This document shows, piece after piece, positions 43,114 through 52,821 of a stretch of 61,774 bases of DNA (positions within the stretch are counted from its first letter, which is position 1; every line of letters begins with the position of its first letter). The stretch is from contig NZ_LIGE01000027.1 in assembly GCF_001297015.1 (NCBI RefSeq), positions 1-61,774 on the forward strand, written 5' to 3'. The stretch is from Pseudomonas sp. RIT-PI-r (GTDB lineage Bacteria > Pseudomonadota > Gammaproteobacteria > Pseudomonadales > Pseudomonadaceae). The notes beneath the pieces are model-generated. The model made no database searches. It worked only from the letters and a program-made list of their open reading frames with translations, and was not told the origin of the DNA. The translations under genes were made by a program, and so were the position numbers.

Positions 43114-45036
43114 ATGAGTATCTTTAGCCACTTCCAACAACGCTTCGAGTCCACACGCCAGGAAGAACTCTCGCTGCAAGAGTACCTGGAGCTGTGCAAG
43201 AAAGACCGTAGCGCCTACGTTTCCGCCGCCGAGCGTCTATTGCTGGCAATCGGCGAGCCGGAATTGCTCGACACCTCGACCAATTCGAGGCTGTCACGCA
43301 TCTTCTCCAACAAGGTGATCCGTCGCTATCCGGCCTTTGAAGACTTCCACGGGATGGAAGAATGCATCGACCAGATCGTCTCGTATTTCCGCCACGCCGC
43401 CCAAGGCCTGGAAGAGAAGAAACAGATCCTCTATCTGCTCGGCCCTGTCGGCGGCGGTAAATCGTCCCTGGCCGAAAAGCTGAAACAGTTGATCGAGAAA
43501 GTGCCCTTCTACGCGATCAAGGGCTCACCTGTATTCGAGTCGCCGCTGGGTCTGTTCAACGCCACCGAAGATGGCGCGATCCTCGAAGAAGACTTCGGTA
43601 TCCCGCGGCGCTACCTGAACACCATCATGTCGCCATGGGCGACCAAACGCCTGGCCGAATTCGGCGGCGACATCAGCCAGTTCCGCGTGGTCAAGCTGTA
43701 CCCGTCGATCCTCAACCAGATCGCGGTGGCCAAGACCGAACCGGGCGACGAGAACAACCAGGACATCTCGGCGCTGGTGGGCAAGGTCGATATCCGGAAA
43801 CTCGAGGAATACCCACAGAACGACGCCGACGCTTATAGCTACTCCGGTGCGCTGTGCCGGGCCAACCAGGGCCTGATGGAATTTGTCGAAATGTTCAAGG
43901 CACCGATCAAGGTGCTGCACCCGTTGCTGACCGCGACACAGGAAGGCAACTACAACAGTACCGAAGGCCTCGGCGCGATTCCGTTCACCGGGATTCTGCT
44001 CGCTCACTCCAACGAATCGGAATGGCACACCTTCCGCAACAACAAGAACAACGAAGCGTTCATCGACCGGATCTACATCGTCAAAGTACCGTATTGCCTG
44101 CGCGTCAGCGACGAAGTGAAGATCTACGACAAACTGTTGTTCAACAGTTCTCTGGCCAAGGCCCATTGCGCGCCCGACACCCTGAAGATGCTCGCGCAGT
44201 TCACCGTGCTGTCACGCCTCAAGGAGCCGGAAAACTCCAACATCTATTCGAAAATGCGCGTCTACGACGGTGAGAACCTCAAGGACACCGATCCGAAGGC
44301 CAAGTCGATCCAGGAATACCGCGACTCGGCAGGTGTTGACGAAGGCATGAACGGTCTGTCGACCCGCTTCGCGTTCAAGATCCTCTCCAAGGTGTTCAAC
44401 TTCGATCCGCATGAAATCGCCGCCAACCCGGTGCACCTGCTCTATGTGCTGGAACAGCAGATCGAACAGGAACAGTTCCAGGCCGAAACCCGCGAGCGCT
44501 ACCTGCGCTACCTGAAGGAATACCTGGCACCGCGTTATATCGAATTCATCGGCAAGGAGATCCAGACCGCTTACCTCGAGTCTTACAGTGAGTACGGCCA
44601 GAACATCTTCGACCGCTACGTGCTGTACGCGGACTTCTGGATTCAGGATCAGGAATACCGCGATCCGGAAACCGGCGAGATCCTCAACCGCGTCGCGTTG
44701 AATGAAGAACTGGAAAAAATCGAGAAACCGGCCGGTATCAGCAATCCGAAGGATTTCCGCAACGAGATCGTCAACTTCGTCCTGCGCGCCCGGGCCAACA
44801 ACAACGGCAAGAACCCGACCTGGCTCAGCTACGAAAAACTGCGCGTGGTCATCGAGAAGAAAATGTTCTCCAACACCGAGGATCTGCTGCCCGTCATCAG
44901 CTTCAACGCCAAGGCCAGCAAGGAGGACCAACAGAAGCACAACGACTTCGTCACTCGAATGGTCGAGCGCGGCTACACCGACAAACAGGTACGGCTTCTT
45001 TCCGAATGGTACCTGCGGGTACGGAAGTCGCAGTGA
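43114..45036 (+). CDS. prkA: PrkA family serine protein kinase
   Basis: AAA-type serine kinase (YeaG in E. coli), 640 residues, cytoplasmic. The N-terminal PrkA AAA domain has Walker A GPVGGGKS at 110-117; the C-terminal region carries the kinase part. The ATG at 43114 gives the standard MSIFSHFQQRFE start. First of the conserved prkA-yeaH-spoVR cluster, linked to nitrogen starvation and stationary-phase survival. Confidence 0.95.
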   Translation: MSIFSHFQQRFESTRQEELSLQEYLELCKKDRSAYVSAAERLLLAIGEPELLDTSTNSRLSRIFSNKVIRRYPAFEDFHGMEECIDQIVSYFRHAAQGLEEKKQILYLLGPVGGGKSSLAEKLKQLIEKVPFYAIKGSPVFESPLGLFNATEDGAILEEDFGIPRRYLNTIMSPWATKRLAEFGGDISQFRVVKLYPSILNQIAVAKTEPGDENNQDISALVGKVDIRKLEEYPQNDADAYSYSGALCRANQGLMEFVEMFKAPIKVLHPLLTATQEGNYNSTEGLGAIPFTGILLAHSNESEWHTFRNNKNNEAFIDRIYIVKVPYCLRVSDEVKIYDKLLFNSSLAKAHCAPDTLKMLAQFTVLSRLKEPENSNIYSKMRVYDGENLKDTDPKAKSIQEYRDSAGVDEGMNGLSTRFAFKILSKVFNFDPHEIAANPVHLLYVLEQQIEQEQFQAETRERYLRYLKEYLAPRYIEFIGKEIQTAYLESYSEYGQNIFDRYVLYADFWIQDQEYRDPETGEILNRVALNEELEKIEKPAGISNPKDFRNEIVNFVLRARANNNGKNPTWLSYEKLRVVIEKKMFSNTEDLLPVISFNAKASKEDQQKHNDFVTRMVERGYTDKQVRLLSEWYLRVRKSQ

Positions 45037-45037
45037 A

Positions 45038-45143
45038 GCAGCTGCAAGCTTCTAGCTACGAGCTGCAAGAACAAAGCGCGTAACCCACTGATGCCCGGGA
45101 ACCTGCTTTTTCTTGCAGCTTGAAGCTCACAACTTGAAGCTGC
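45038..45143. repeat. inverted repeat between prkA and yeaH
   Basis: The AGCTGCAAGCTTCTAGCT-type block at 45038-45071 is an imperfect inverted copy of 45110-45143 (CTTGCAGCTTGAAGCTCAC). It resembles AGCTTG-rich extragenic repeats of Pseudomonas and fills the 121-base gap. It could tune relative expression of the two genes. Confidence 0.65.
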
Positions 45144-45157
45144 CCGGAGGGCTTCCT

Positions 45158-46429
45158 ATGAGTTATGTGATCGACCGACGTCTGAATGGCAAGAACAAGA
45201 GCACGGTGAACCGCCAGCGTTTCCTGCGGCGTTACCGTGATCACATCAAAAAGGCTGTCGAAGAGGCCGTCAGCCGCCGTTCCATTACCGATATGGAACA
45301 CGGCGAGCAAATCAGCATTCCCGGTCGCGACATCGACGAACCGGTGCTTCACCACGGCCGCGGCGGCAAGCAGACCGTGGTTCACCCTGGCAACAAGGAA
45401 TTCACCGCCGGCGAGCATATTGCCCGACCACCGGGCGGTGGTGGCGGACGCGGTCCGGGCAAGGCCGGTAATTCCGGCGAGGGCATGGACGAGTTCGTCT
45501 TCCAGATCACCCAGGAAGAATTCCTCGAATTCATGTTCGAAGACCTCGAATTGCCGAACCTGGTCAAACGCAACCTGAGCGGTACCGACACTTTCAAAAC
45601 CGTGCGCGCCGGGATCAGTAACGAAGGCAACCCGTCCCGGATCAACATCATCCGCACCCTGCGTTCCGCCCATGCGCGGCGCATCGCCCTGTCCGGCAGC
45701 AGCCGGGCGAAGCTACGCGAAGTCAAAGAAGAACTTGAGCGACTAAGACGCGAAGAGCCGGACAATTTCGGCGATATTCAGGAACTCGAGGCGGAAATCG
45801 AAAAACTTAGCGCGCGCATCCATCGCGTGCCGTTCCTCGATACGTTCGACCTGAAATACAACTTGCTGATCAAACAACCGAACCCGAGCTCGAAAGCCGT
45901 GATGTTCTGCCTGATGGACGTTTCCGGGTCCATGACCCAGGCGACCAAGGACATTGCCAAACGCTTTTTCATCCTGTTGTACCTGTTCCTGAAACGGAAC
46001 TACGACAAGATCGACGTGGTATTCATCCGCCACCACACCAGCGCCCGGGAAGTCGACGAAGAGGAGTTTTTCTATTCGCGGGAAACCGGCGGCACCATCG
46101 TCTCCAGCGCGCTGAAGCTGATGCAGGAGATCATGGCCGAGCGTTATCCGAGTAACGAGTGGAACATCTACGCGGCTCAGGCCTCCGACGGTGACAACTG
46201 GAACGACGACTCGCCGATCTGCCGTGACATCCTGATCAACCAGATCATGCCGTTTGTGCAGTACTACACTTACGTGGAGATCACCCCGCGTGAACATCAG
46301 GCCTTGTGGTACGAGTACGAACGCATCGCCGAAGCCTTTTCTGACACATTTGCCCAGCAGCAACTGGTCTCGGCCGGGGATATCTATCCGGTCTTCCGTG
46401 AACTCTTCCAGCGCAGGTTAGTGACATGA
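45158..46429 (+). CDS. yeaH: YeaH/YhbH family protein (DUF444)
   Basis: 423-residue DUF444 protein with a von Willebrand-like domain; the metal-ion site motif DxSxS is seen in CLMDVSGSMTQ. A basic N-terminus (RRLNGKNKSTVNRQRFLRRYR) and a Gly-rich segment precede it. The ATG at 45158 has a GGAGG site nine bases upstream. Overlaps spoVR by four bases. Confidence 0.94.
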   Translation: MSYVIDRRLNGKNKSTVNRQRFLRRYRDHIKKAVEEAVSRRSITDMEHGEQISIPGRDIDEPVLHHGRGGKQTVVHPGNKEFTAGEHIARPPGGGGGRGPGKAGNSGEGMDEFVFQITQEEFLEFMFEDLELPNLVKRNLSGTDTFKTVRAGISNEGNPSRINIIRTLRSAHARRIALSGSSRAKLREVKEELERLRREEPDNFGDIQELEAEIEKLSARIHRVPFLDTFDLKYNLLIKQPNPSSKAVMFCLMDVSGSMTQATKDIAKRFFILLYLFLKRNYDKIDVVFIRHHTSAREVDEEEFFYSRETGGTIVSSALKLMQEIMAERYPSNEWNIYAAQASDGDNWNDDSPICRDILINQIMPFVQYYTYVEITPREHQALWYEYERIAEAFSDTFAQQQLVSAGDIYPVFRELFQRRLVT

Positions 46430-47988
46430 CCGCCAAAGAGCAGAAGCGCCAACCCATTTCCACCGGCTCCGAATGGACATTCGAGCTGATCCAGACCTAC
46501 GACCGCGAAATCGCCCGTATCGCGGCCGGCTATGCGCTGGACACCTATCCCAACCAGATCGAAGTGATCACCGCCGAGCAGATGATGGACGCCTATGCGT
46601 CGGTGGGCATGCCGCTGGGTTATCACCACTGGTCCTACGGCAAACACTTCCTCAGCACCGAAAAATCCTACAGTCGCGGACAAATGGGCCTGGCCTACGA
46701 GATCGTGATCAACTCCGACCCGTGCATCGCCTATCTGATGGAAGAAAACACCATCTGCATGCAGGCGCTGGTGGTGGCTCACGCCTGCTATGGCCACAAC
46801 AGCTTCTTCAAGGGTAATTACCTGTTCCGCACCTGGACGGATGCCAGTTCGATCATCGACTACCTGGTGTTCGCCAAGCAGTACATCATGCAGTGCGAGG
46901 AACGCCACGGCATCGATGCCGTGGAGGACTTGCTCGACTCCTGCCATGCACTGATGAACTACGGCGTCGACCGTTACAAACGCCCGTATCCGATTTCCGC
47001 CGAGGAGGAACGCCGGCGGCAGAAGGATCGTGAAGAACACATGCAGAAGCAGATCAATGATCTGTGGCGCACCATTCCCAAAGGCGCGGACAAATACAGC
47101 GACAAGGACAACGCACGTTTCCCGGCAGAGCCGCAGGAAAACATCCTCTATTTCATCGAGAAGCACGCGCCGTTGCTGGAGCCTTGGCAGCGCGAGATCG
47201 TGCGCATCGTGCGCAAGATCGCCCAGTACTTTTACCCACAGCGTCAGACCCAGGTGATGAACGAGGGCTGGGCGACGTTCTGGCACTACACCCTGATGAA
47301 CGACCTGTACGACGAAGGCCTGGTCACTGACGGCTTCATGATGGAGTTTCTGACGTCACACACCAGCGTGGTGTTCCAGCCTGGCTTCGACAGTCCGTAC
47401 TACAGCGGCATCAACCCCTATGCACTGGGTTTTGCCATGTACCGCGACATTCGGCGCATGTGCGAAGAACCTACCGAGGAAGATCGTCACTGGTTCCCGG
47501 AAATCGCCGGAACGGACTGGCTATCGACCATCAAATTCGCCATGAGCAGCTTCAAGGATGAGAGCTTCATCCTGCAGTACCTGTCACCCAAGGTAATCCG
47601 TGATCTGAAGCTGTTCAGCATTATGGATGACGATCAAAAGGATGACTTGTTGGTGCCGGCGATCCATGACGAACCCGGTTATCGAATCATCCGCGAAACC
47701 CTGGCGGCACAGTACAACCTCGGCAACCGCGAACCGAACGTACAGATCTACAGCATCGATCGGCGCGGCGATCGCTCGCTGACCTTGCGTCACCAGCAAC
47801 ACGATCGCAAACCGCTGGGAGATTCCACTGACGAGGTGCTTAAACATCTGCATCGCTTATGGGGCTTCGATATCCACCTGGAAACCCTGCAAGGCGACCA
47901 GATCATGAAAACCCATCACGTTCCGCCACGCAGTGAACACAGCGAAGGGGATTACGGTCGGCTCGACCTCGCCGTCATTCATCTTTGA
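46426..47988 (+). CDS. SpoVR family protein
   Basis: 520-residue SpoVR (YcgB) protein. Present in Gram-negatives in the same cluster with prkA and yeaH; biochemical role unresolved. Typical segments are GMPLGYHHWSYGKHF, HACYGHNSFFKGNY and MNEGWATFWHY, the His/Glu arrangement suggesting a metal site. ATG overlaps the yeaH stop. Confidence 0.94.
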   Translation: MTAKEQKRQPISTGSEWTFELIQTYDREIARIAAGYALDTYPNQIEVITAEQMMDAYASVGMPLGYHHWSYGKHFLSTEKSYSRGQMGLAYEIVINSDPCIAYLMEENTICMQALVVAHACYGHNSFFKGNYLFRTWTDASSIIDYLVFAKQYIMQCEERHGIDAVEDLLDSCHALMNYGVDRYKRPYPISAEEERRRQKDREEHMQKQINDLWRTIPKGADKYSDKDNARFPAEPQENILYFIEKHAPLLEPWQREIVRIVRKIAQYFYPQRQTQVMNEGWATFWHYTLMNDLYDEGLVTDGFMMEFLTSHTSVVFQPGFDSPYYSGINPYALGFAMYRDIRRMCEEPTEEDRHWFPEIAGTDWLSTIKFAMSSFKDESFILQYLSPKVIRDLKLFSIMDDDQKDDLLVPAIHDEPGYRIIRETLAAQYNLGNREPNVQIYSIDRRGDRSLTLRHQQHDRKPLGDSTDEVLKHLHRLWGFDIHLETLQGDQIMKTHHVPPRSEHSEGDYGRLDLAVIHL

Positions 47989-48051
47989 AACGGTTCTGGC
48001 CTCCGCAAGTCCGGCGCAAGGGTTATCCTGTCGGGCTAACGGAGGTTTTTT

Positions 48052-49275
48052 ATGCAGATTTTCAAGGTTGGCGGTGCCGTACGTGATCGCTTGCTGGGCA
48101 AACCGGTCACGGACATCGATTGGGTGGTGGTCGGCGCCACCACGCAAGAAATGCTCGCCAAGGGCTATCGCCCGGTCGGTGCGGATTTCCCGGTTTTTCT
48201 TCACCCGAAAAGCGGTGAGGAATACGCCCTCGCCCGCACCGAACGCAAAAGCGGTCGCGGTTATGGCGGCTTCACCTTTCACGCCAGCCCCGAAGTAACT
48301 CTTGAAGAAGATCTGATTCGTCGGGACCTGACCATCAATGCCATGGCCGAGGACGATCAGCAGAATCTCACCGATCCATACGATGGCCAGCGCGATCTTG
48401 AAGCTCGAATCCTGCGCCACGTTTCCCCGGCGTTTGCCGAAGATCCCCTCCGCGTTCTGCGTGTTGCCCGCTTCGCCGCGCGCTATGCCGGGCTGGGTTT
48501 TACTGTCGCACCGGAAACCCTCGAACTGATGCGCCAACTCAGCGAATCCGGCGAACTGGAAGCATTGACCGCTGAGCGCAGCTGGAAAGAAATCTCCCGC
48601 GCACTGATGGAAGATCAGCCACAGGTGTTCATTCAGGTTCTGCGCGACTGCGGTGCGCTAAAAGTGCTGATGCCGGAAGTGGATGCGCTGTTTGGCGTGC
48701 CGCAACCGGAAGCGCATCATCCGGAAATCGATACCGGCCTGCACACACTCAGCGTGCTGGAGCAGTCGGCGCTGCACAAACAACCGCTGACCGTGCGCTG
48801 GGCTTGTCTGCTGCATGACCTCGGCAAAGGCCTGACCCCGGAAGAACAGTGGCCTCGGCATATAGCCCATGAGCACACCGGATTGAAGCTGATCAAAGCG
48901 GTCAACGAACGCTTCAAGGCGCCGAAGGATTGCCAGGAATTGGCCTTGCTGGTTGGCAAGTACCACACCCATGGCCACCGGGCCCTGGAGTTGAAGGCAT
49001 CTACGCTACTGGAGTTGTTGCAGAGCTTTGACGTGTATCGCCGGCCGCAAAGGTTTGAAGAGTTTATCGCTGCCTGCGAAATGGACGCCCGAGGCCGTAA
49101 AGGGCTGGAGCAGAGAAGTTATCCACAGGCGGATTATTTGCGTGGCGCGGCCAAGGCAGCGCGAGAGGTCGCGGTGCAGCCGTTGCTGGAGAAGGGATTC
49201 AAGGGCCCTGAGTTGGGCGAAGCGCTGAAGCGTGAGCGGCTCAAGGCATTGAAGGCTTACAAAGAGAACGCCTGA
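48052..49275 (+). CDS. cca: multifunctional CCA tRNA nucleotidyltransferase
   Basis: Adds or repairs the 3' CCA of tRNAs. The 407-residue product has GGAVRD, the catalytic DIDWVVVG, RRDLTINAMAED and a C-terminal HD domain (LLHDLGKG) giving phosphohydrolase activity. A GGAGG site lies seven bases before the ATG. Followed by a REP pair and convergent folK. Confidence 0.96.
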   Translation: MQIFKVGGAVRDRLLGKPVTDIDWVVVGATTQEMLAKGYRPVGADFPVFLHPKSGEEYALARTERKSGRGYGGFTFHASPEVTLEEDLIRRDLTINAMAEDDQQNLTDPYDGQRDLEARILRHVSPAFAEDPLRVLRVARFAARYAGLGFTVAPETLELMRQLSESGELEALTAERSWKEISRALMEDQPQVFIQVLRDCGALKVLMPEVDALFGVPQPEAHHPEIDTGLHTLSVLEQSALHKQPLTVRWACLLHDLGKGLTPEEQWPRHIAHEHTGLKLIKAVNERFKAPKDCQELALLVGKYHTHGHRALELKASTLLELLQSFDVYRRPQRFEEFIAACEMDARGRKGLEQRSYPQADYLRGAAKAAREVAVQPLLEKGFKGPELGEALKRERLKALKAYKENA

Positions 49276-49278
49276 AGC

Positions 49279-49363
49279 AAGATCAAAAGATCGCAGCCTG
49301 CGGCAGCTCCTACTCGGGAATATGCGTTTCTCTGTAGGAGTTGCCGCAGGCTGCGATCTTTTG
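49279..49363. repeat. REP doublet (family B)
   Basis: Inverted arms 49279-49313 and 49334-49363 of the GATCGCAGCCTGCGGCAGCT type, between convergent cca and folK; the second arm ends two bases before the folK stop. Confidence 0.88.
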
Positions 49364-49365
49364 TT

Positions 49366-49881
49366 TTAAAGATTCGGCGGGGTTAACTGCTTACCCCGCC
49401 ACTCGAACGCTACCGGCGCCAGCACCTGATCAATCTGCGCCTCTGCCCACAACGTCGCGAAGCTTTTTCCCACCCCCGGATGCACGCGATCCGGCGCAAT
49501 CAGCGACAACGGCCACAACACAAAAGCCTTTTTCAGAATTTCCGCACGCGGCAAAACCAGACCGTCGAAATTCCCCACCTGATCACCATACAACAGCACG
49601 TCGATATCCAGGGGCAGGCCCTTGCGATCCGGCGCGTAACGTCCGTTATCCGCCTCGATGAATTTCAAGCGCCGATCCAGCTCCATCAACGGCAGATCGG
49701 TATACGCCGACACCACGAAGTTGAAGAACGGCCCGCTCTTGATCCCCACCGCCGCGCTCTCGAACACCGCCGAACAGCGGATATCCACCAGAAACGTCGC
49801 CAATGCATCGAGACCTGCACACAAATGGGTTTCGCGCTCGATATTGCTACCGAGCCCGAGATAGACCTGAGTCAGCGACAT
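49366..49881 (-). CDS. folK: 2-amino-4-hydroxy-6-hydroxymethyldihydropteridine diphosphokinase
   Basis: Pyrophosphorylates the pterin precursor of folate. The 171-residue product has YLGLGSN at the N-terminus and the signature PLDIDVLLYGD. The ATG at 49881 lies inside folB (10-base overlap), so the two are translationally coupled. A much longer upstream frame is just the shadow of folB. Confidence 0.94.
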   Translation of the reverse strand: MSLTQVYLGLGSNIERETHLCAGLDALATFLVDIRCSAVFESAAVGIKSGPFFNFVVSAYTDLPLMELDRRLKFIEADNGRYAPDRKGLPLDIDVLLYGDQVGNFDGLVLPRAEILKKAFVLWPLSLIAPDRVHPGVGKSFATLWAEAQIDQVLAPVAFEWRGKQLTPPNL

Positions 49882-50228
49882 CCGCGCTCGATCTCCACAC
49901 CCACGCCACCCTTGGCGGCTGGAACGGCGCCGGGCTTGGTCAGCTTCAGGCGTACCCACGTGATCTTGAATTCGCTCATCAGCACTTCGACCAAACGCTC
50001 GGCGAAGGTCTCGACCAGCTGAAACTGAGCTTGCTCGGCAAAAGCCTGAATCCGCGTGGAAACACTGGCGTAATCGAGCGCCAGGGTCAGGTCGTCACCG
50101 GCGGCGGCCGGGCGATTGTCCCAAGCGAAGCTCAGATCAAGACGCAAGCACTGTCGAATGCCGCGCTCCCAGTCGTAGGCACCGATCACAGTGTCGACTT
50201 CCAGGCCCTCGATAAACACTCTGTCCAA
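49872..50228 (-). CDS. folB: dihydroneopterin aldolase
   Basis: Folate pathway step just before FolK. The 118-residue product has (M)DRVFIEGLEVDTVIGAYDWER. The start is TTG at 50228, eight bases after a GGAG site; there is no ATG nearby giving this N-terminus. Divergent from plsY across 74 bases. Confidence 0.93.
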   Translation of the reverse strand: MDRVFIEGLEVDTVIGAYDWERGIRQCLRLDLSFAWDNRPAAAGDDLTLALDYASVSTRIQAFAEQAQFQLVETFAERLVEVLMSEFKITWVRLKLTKPGAVPAAKGGVGVEIERGCR

Positions 50229-50302
50229 GCACTTCTCTCCACTGCACGACAAGGGCGCAATGCGCCGTTAGAATCAGGGCGTCCTCGCCCGGAATAGTTA
50301 GC

Positions 50303-50872
50303 ATGTTTTGGTTACTGGCGACTCTCGCCTACCTGCTCGGCTCGCTGTCCTTCGCCATTTTGCTCAGCCGCCTGACCGGAAATCCGGATCCGCGAATGAG
50401 TGGCTCGGGCAATGCCGGCGCCACCAACATGCTGCGCCTGGCCGGTCGCAAACTGGCGATCCTGACCCTGCTGGGTGATCTGTGCAAAGGCCTGGTGCCG
50501 GTGCTGATCGCCTCGGCTGTCGGTCTTTCGCTGCAGGATCAGGCGTGGATTGGCGTGTGCGCCGTGATCGGTCACCTGTTCCCGCTGTACTTTCGCTTTC
50601 GTGGCGGCAAAGGCGTCGCCACCGCTGCCGGCATGCTGCTGGGCCTGTATCCCCCCGCCGCGCTGCTGGCGGTTTGCGCCTGGCTGCTGACGTTCTACCT
50701 GACCCGCACCAGCTCACTGGCGGCGCTGATCGCCACGCCGCTGACCCTGCCGTTGCTCGCCTGGCAGGAACCGGAGGCGCTGTTGCCGATGAGCGCGCTG
50801 ACATTGCTGATCGTCTGGCGCCACCGCGGCAATCTACGCGACCTGTTTGCCGGGCGCGAACGGCATTTTTAA
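50303..50872 (+). CDS. plsY: glycerol-3-phosphate acyltransferase PlsY
   Basis: Inner-membrane acyltransferase using acyl-phosphate to make lysophosphatidic acid. The 189-residue, five-helix protein has the three family loops: GSGNAGATNMLR, FRFRGGKGVATAAG and the last WRHRGNLRDL. Convergent with tsaD, 23 bases apart, with no evident terminator. Confidence 0.95.
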   Translation: MFWLLATLAYLLGSLSFAILLSRLTGNPDPRMSGSGNAGATNMLRLAGRKLAILTLLGDLCKGLVPVLIASAVGLSLQDQAWIGVCAVIGHLFPLYFRFRGGKGVATAAGMLLGLYPPAALLAVCAWLLTFYLTRTSSLAALIATPLTLPLLAWQEPEALLPMSALTLLIVWRHRGNLRDLFAGRERHF

Positions 50873-50895
50873 ATACAGCTCATGAGCGCCGCTCA

Positions 50896-51921
50896 TCACA
50901 ACGCCGACAACTGCTCCATCGGCCAGCGCGCCTGCACGCTGATCGCCAGGCTTTCCTGCTGACCGGCCTGCAACCGCTGGCAACCAGCAAACGCGATCAT
51001 CGCGCCGTTGTCGGTGCAGAACTCCGGACGCGCATAAAATACATCGCCCTTCATGTCGCCGAGCATTTTCTCCAGCGACACCCGCAATGCCTTGTTGGCG
51101 CTGACGCCACCAGCGATCACCAGACGCTTCATGCCGGCCTGTTTCAGGGCACGCTTGCACTTGATGGTCAAAGTCTCCACCACGGCCTGCTGGAACGCCA
51201 GCGCGATGTCGCAACGGGCTTGATCATTGTCGTCCCCGGCGCTGACGCACTGCTGCCAGGCATTGAGCGCAGAGGTTTTCAGACCACTGAAGCTGAATTG
51301 CAGGCCCGGGCGATCGCACATCGGACGCGGAAAGGTGAAACGTCCTGCAACGCCCTTCTCCGCCAACTTGGCGATTTCCGGTCCGCCCGGATAATTGAGG
51401 CCCATCATCTTCGCGGTTTTATCGAACGCTTCGCCGGCGGCATCGTCGAGGGTCTCGCCGAGCAGACTGTATTGGCCGATGCCATCGACCTGAACCAGCT
51501 GTGTATGACCACCGGAGACCAACAAAGCGACGAACGGGAATTCCGGCGGTTTTGGCTCGAGCATCGGCGCGAGCAAATGCCCTTCCATGTGGTGCACACC
51601 GAGTGCCGGAATACCCCAGGCAAACGCCAGCGCCTGAGCGCAGGAAGCACCAACCAGTAACGCGCCAACCAGGCCAGGGCCCGCGGTGTAGGCGATTGCA
51701 TCGATCTCGGTCGGCACGCAGTCAGCCTCGGCCAACACCTGACGAATCAAGGGCAGCATGCGTTTGACGTGGTCACGCGAGGCGAGCTCCGGCACCACAC
51801 CGCCATAGGCGCGGTGCAGGTCGATCTGACTGAACAGTGCGTCGGCCAGCAGGCCGCGTTCACTGTCATATAATGCGACGCCGGTTTCGTCGCAGGAGGT
51901 TTCTAATCCCAGTACTAGCAT
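50896..51921 (-). CDS. tsaD: tRNA N6-threonylcarbamoyladenosine transferase
   Basis: Catalytic subunit forming t6A37 in ANN-decoding tRNAs, working with TsaB/TsaE. The 341-residue ASKHA-fold product has the metal-binding H111 and H115 in HHMEGH and LLVSGGHTQL. Divergent from rpsU, the conserved gene order in gamma-proteobacteria. Confidence 0.97.
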   Translation of the reverse strand: MLVLGLETSCDETGVALYDSERGLLADALFSQIDLHRAYGGVVPELASRDHVKRMLPLIRQVLAEADCVPTEIDAIAYTAGPGLVGALLVGASCAQALAFAWGIPALGVHHMEGHLLAPMLEPKPPEFPFVALLVSGGHTQLVQVDGIGQYSLLGETLDDAAGEAFDKTAKMMGLNYPGGPEIAKLAEKGVAGRFTFPRPMCDRPGLQFSFSGLKTSALNAWQQCVSAGDDNDQARCDIALAFQQAVVETLTIKCKRALKQAGMKRLVIAGGVSANKALRVSLEKMLGDMKGDVFYARPEFCTDNGAMIAFAGCQRLQAGQQESLAISVQARWPMEQLSAL

Positions 51922-52008
51922 GGGTTTGCGCCTTGTTTAGGCTGAATTCGAAGGCGCGCATTCTAGTCGCCGCGTGATGCCCCGACCAGCGGTTTTCGAT
52001 CAGAGGCT

Positions 52009-52037
52009 TTGCATTCCGAGCGATGAGGGGTTAACAT
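52009..52037 (+). promoter_or_regulatory. rpsU operon promoter
   Basis: TTGCAT (52009-52014), 17-base spacer, TAACAT (52032-52037), about 80 bases upstream of rpsU. Good sigma-70 match at the expected place for the macromolecular synthesis operon. Confidence 0.6.
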
Positions 52038-52120
52038 CCGCAACCCTTAAAAACCGACGTCTTCAAGTGCTCTTTTGCCGCGAGGATGTTGACCCCGGTA
52101 ATGAATGAAGGTAGCTCTGG

Positions 52121-52336
52121 ATGCCAGCCGTCAAAGTTAAAGAGAACGAACCCTTCGACGTAGCTCTGCGTCGTTTCAAGCGCTCCTGCGAAAAAGCCGG
52201 TGTACTGGCTGAAGTTCGTAGCCGCGAATTTTACGAGAAGCCAACTTCTGAGCGTAAGCGCAAAGCAGCAGCCGCTGTTAAGCGTCACGCCAAGAAAGTT
52301 CAGCGCGAACAGCGCCGCGCCGTTCGTCTGTACTAA
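52121..52336 (+). CDS. rpsU: 30S ribosomal protein bS21
   Basis: Small-subunit protein bS21, 71 residues, very basic: [20 protein letters not shown] then a Lys/Arg-rich tail ending QRRAVRLY. First gene of rpsU-dnaG-rpoD, with its own promoter upstream and a hairpin attenuator after it. Confidence 0.97.
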
Positions 52337-52368
52337 TACACAGACGTTCGTAGCAAGCTTCTTGCCTA

Positions 52369-52389
52369 AGCCCGGCTCTCAGCCGGGCT
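52369..52389 (+). terminator. attenuator hairpin between rpsU and dnaG
   Basis: Nine-bp stem AGCCCGGCT/AGCCGGGCT with a three-base loop and no T run. It matches the place of the partial terminator that lowers dnaG and rpoD expression relative to rpsU in E. coli. Confidence 0.55.
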
Positions 52390-52756
52390 AATGGCATTTG
52401 CGTAAAACGCTTGATGCTTCACCGTCGAAGCCGCACACGCGACCGAGACAAATCTGCTTCACGCGTCAGACCTGGCTCTTTTGCCAGCGGTGCACGTCTT
52501 TTCTGACGAGCCTTTCAAGGCTACTGACGAGCACACCCACTGATTCCTCTTACGACGATCAGCCCAAGGCACCTGCATGCGTGCCCGCTTTATTGAGCTA
52601 TCCGAGGCCCTTTACCGGCCGCCAGCGGATTCAGCGCAACACTTTCAAATAGTCGAAGACTGATGGCTACTAACGTCAGTGGATTTTCGGCAGATACACT
52701 TCCCGACAGCGATTACGCAGACGACACCGGTCGAGCCGCACATTTTGCGTGCTTCC

Positions 52757-52762
52757 TATAAT
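52757..52762 (+). promoter_or_regulatory. -10 box of an internal promoter before dnaG
   Basis: Perfect TATAAT 59 bases before the dnaG ATG, with GC-rich sequence after it. No good -35 is visible at 16-18 bases, so strength is uncertain. Confidence 0.45.
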
Positions 52763-52821
52763 GACCCGCGTCCGCCAGCCTTTCGCATCGGACTTATTGC
52801 AGCGCAGACGACGAGAATGCC

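Larger units (their letters stand above)
52337..52821 (+). other. rpsU-dnaG intergenic region
   Basis: 485 bases with no convincing gene. It holds a CGTCTGT/ACAGACG hairpin over the rpsU stop (52325-52346), a GC hairpin (52369-52389) and a perfect TATAAT at 52757-52762 ahead of dnaG. I do not see the yqeY (GatB/YqeY) gene I recall at this place in some related pseudomonads, nor an obvious remnant. Confidence 0.55.
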
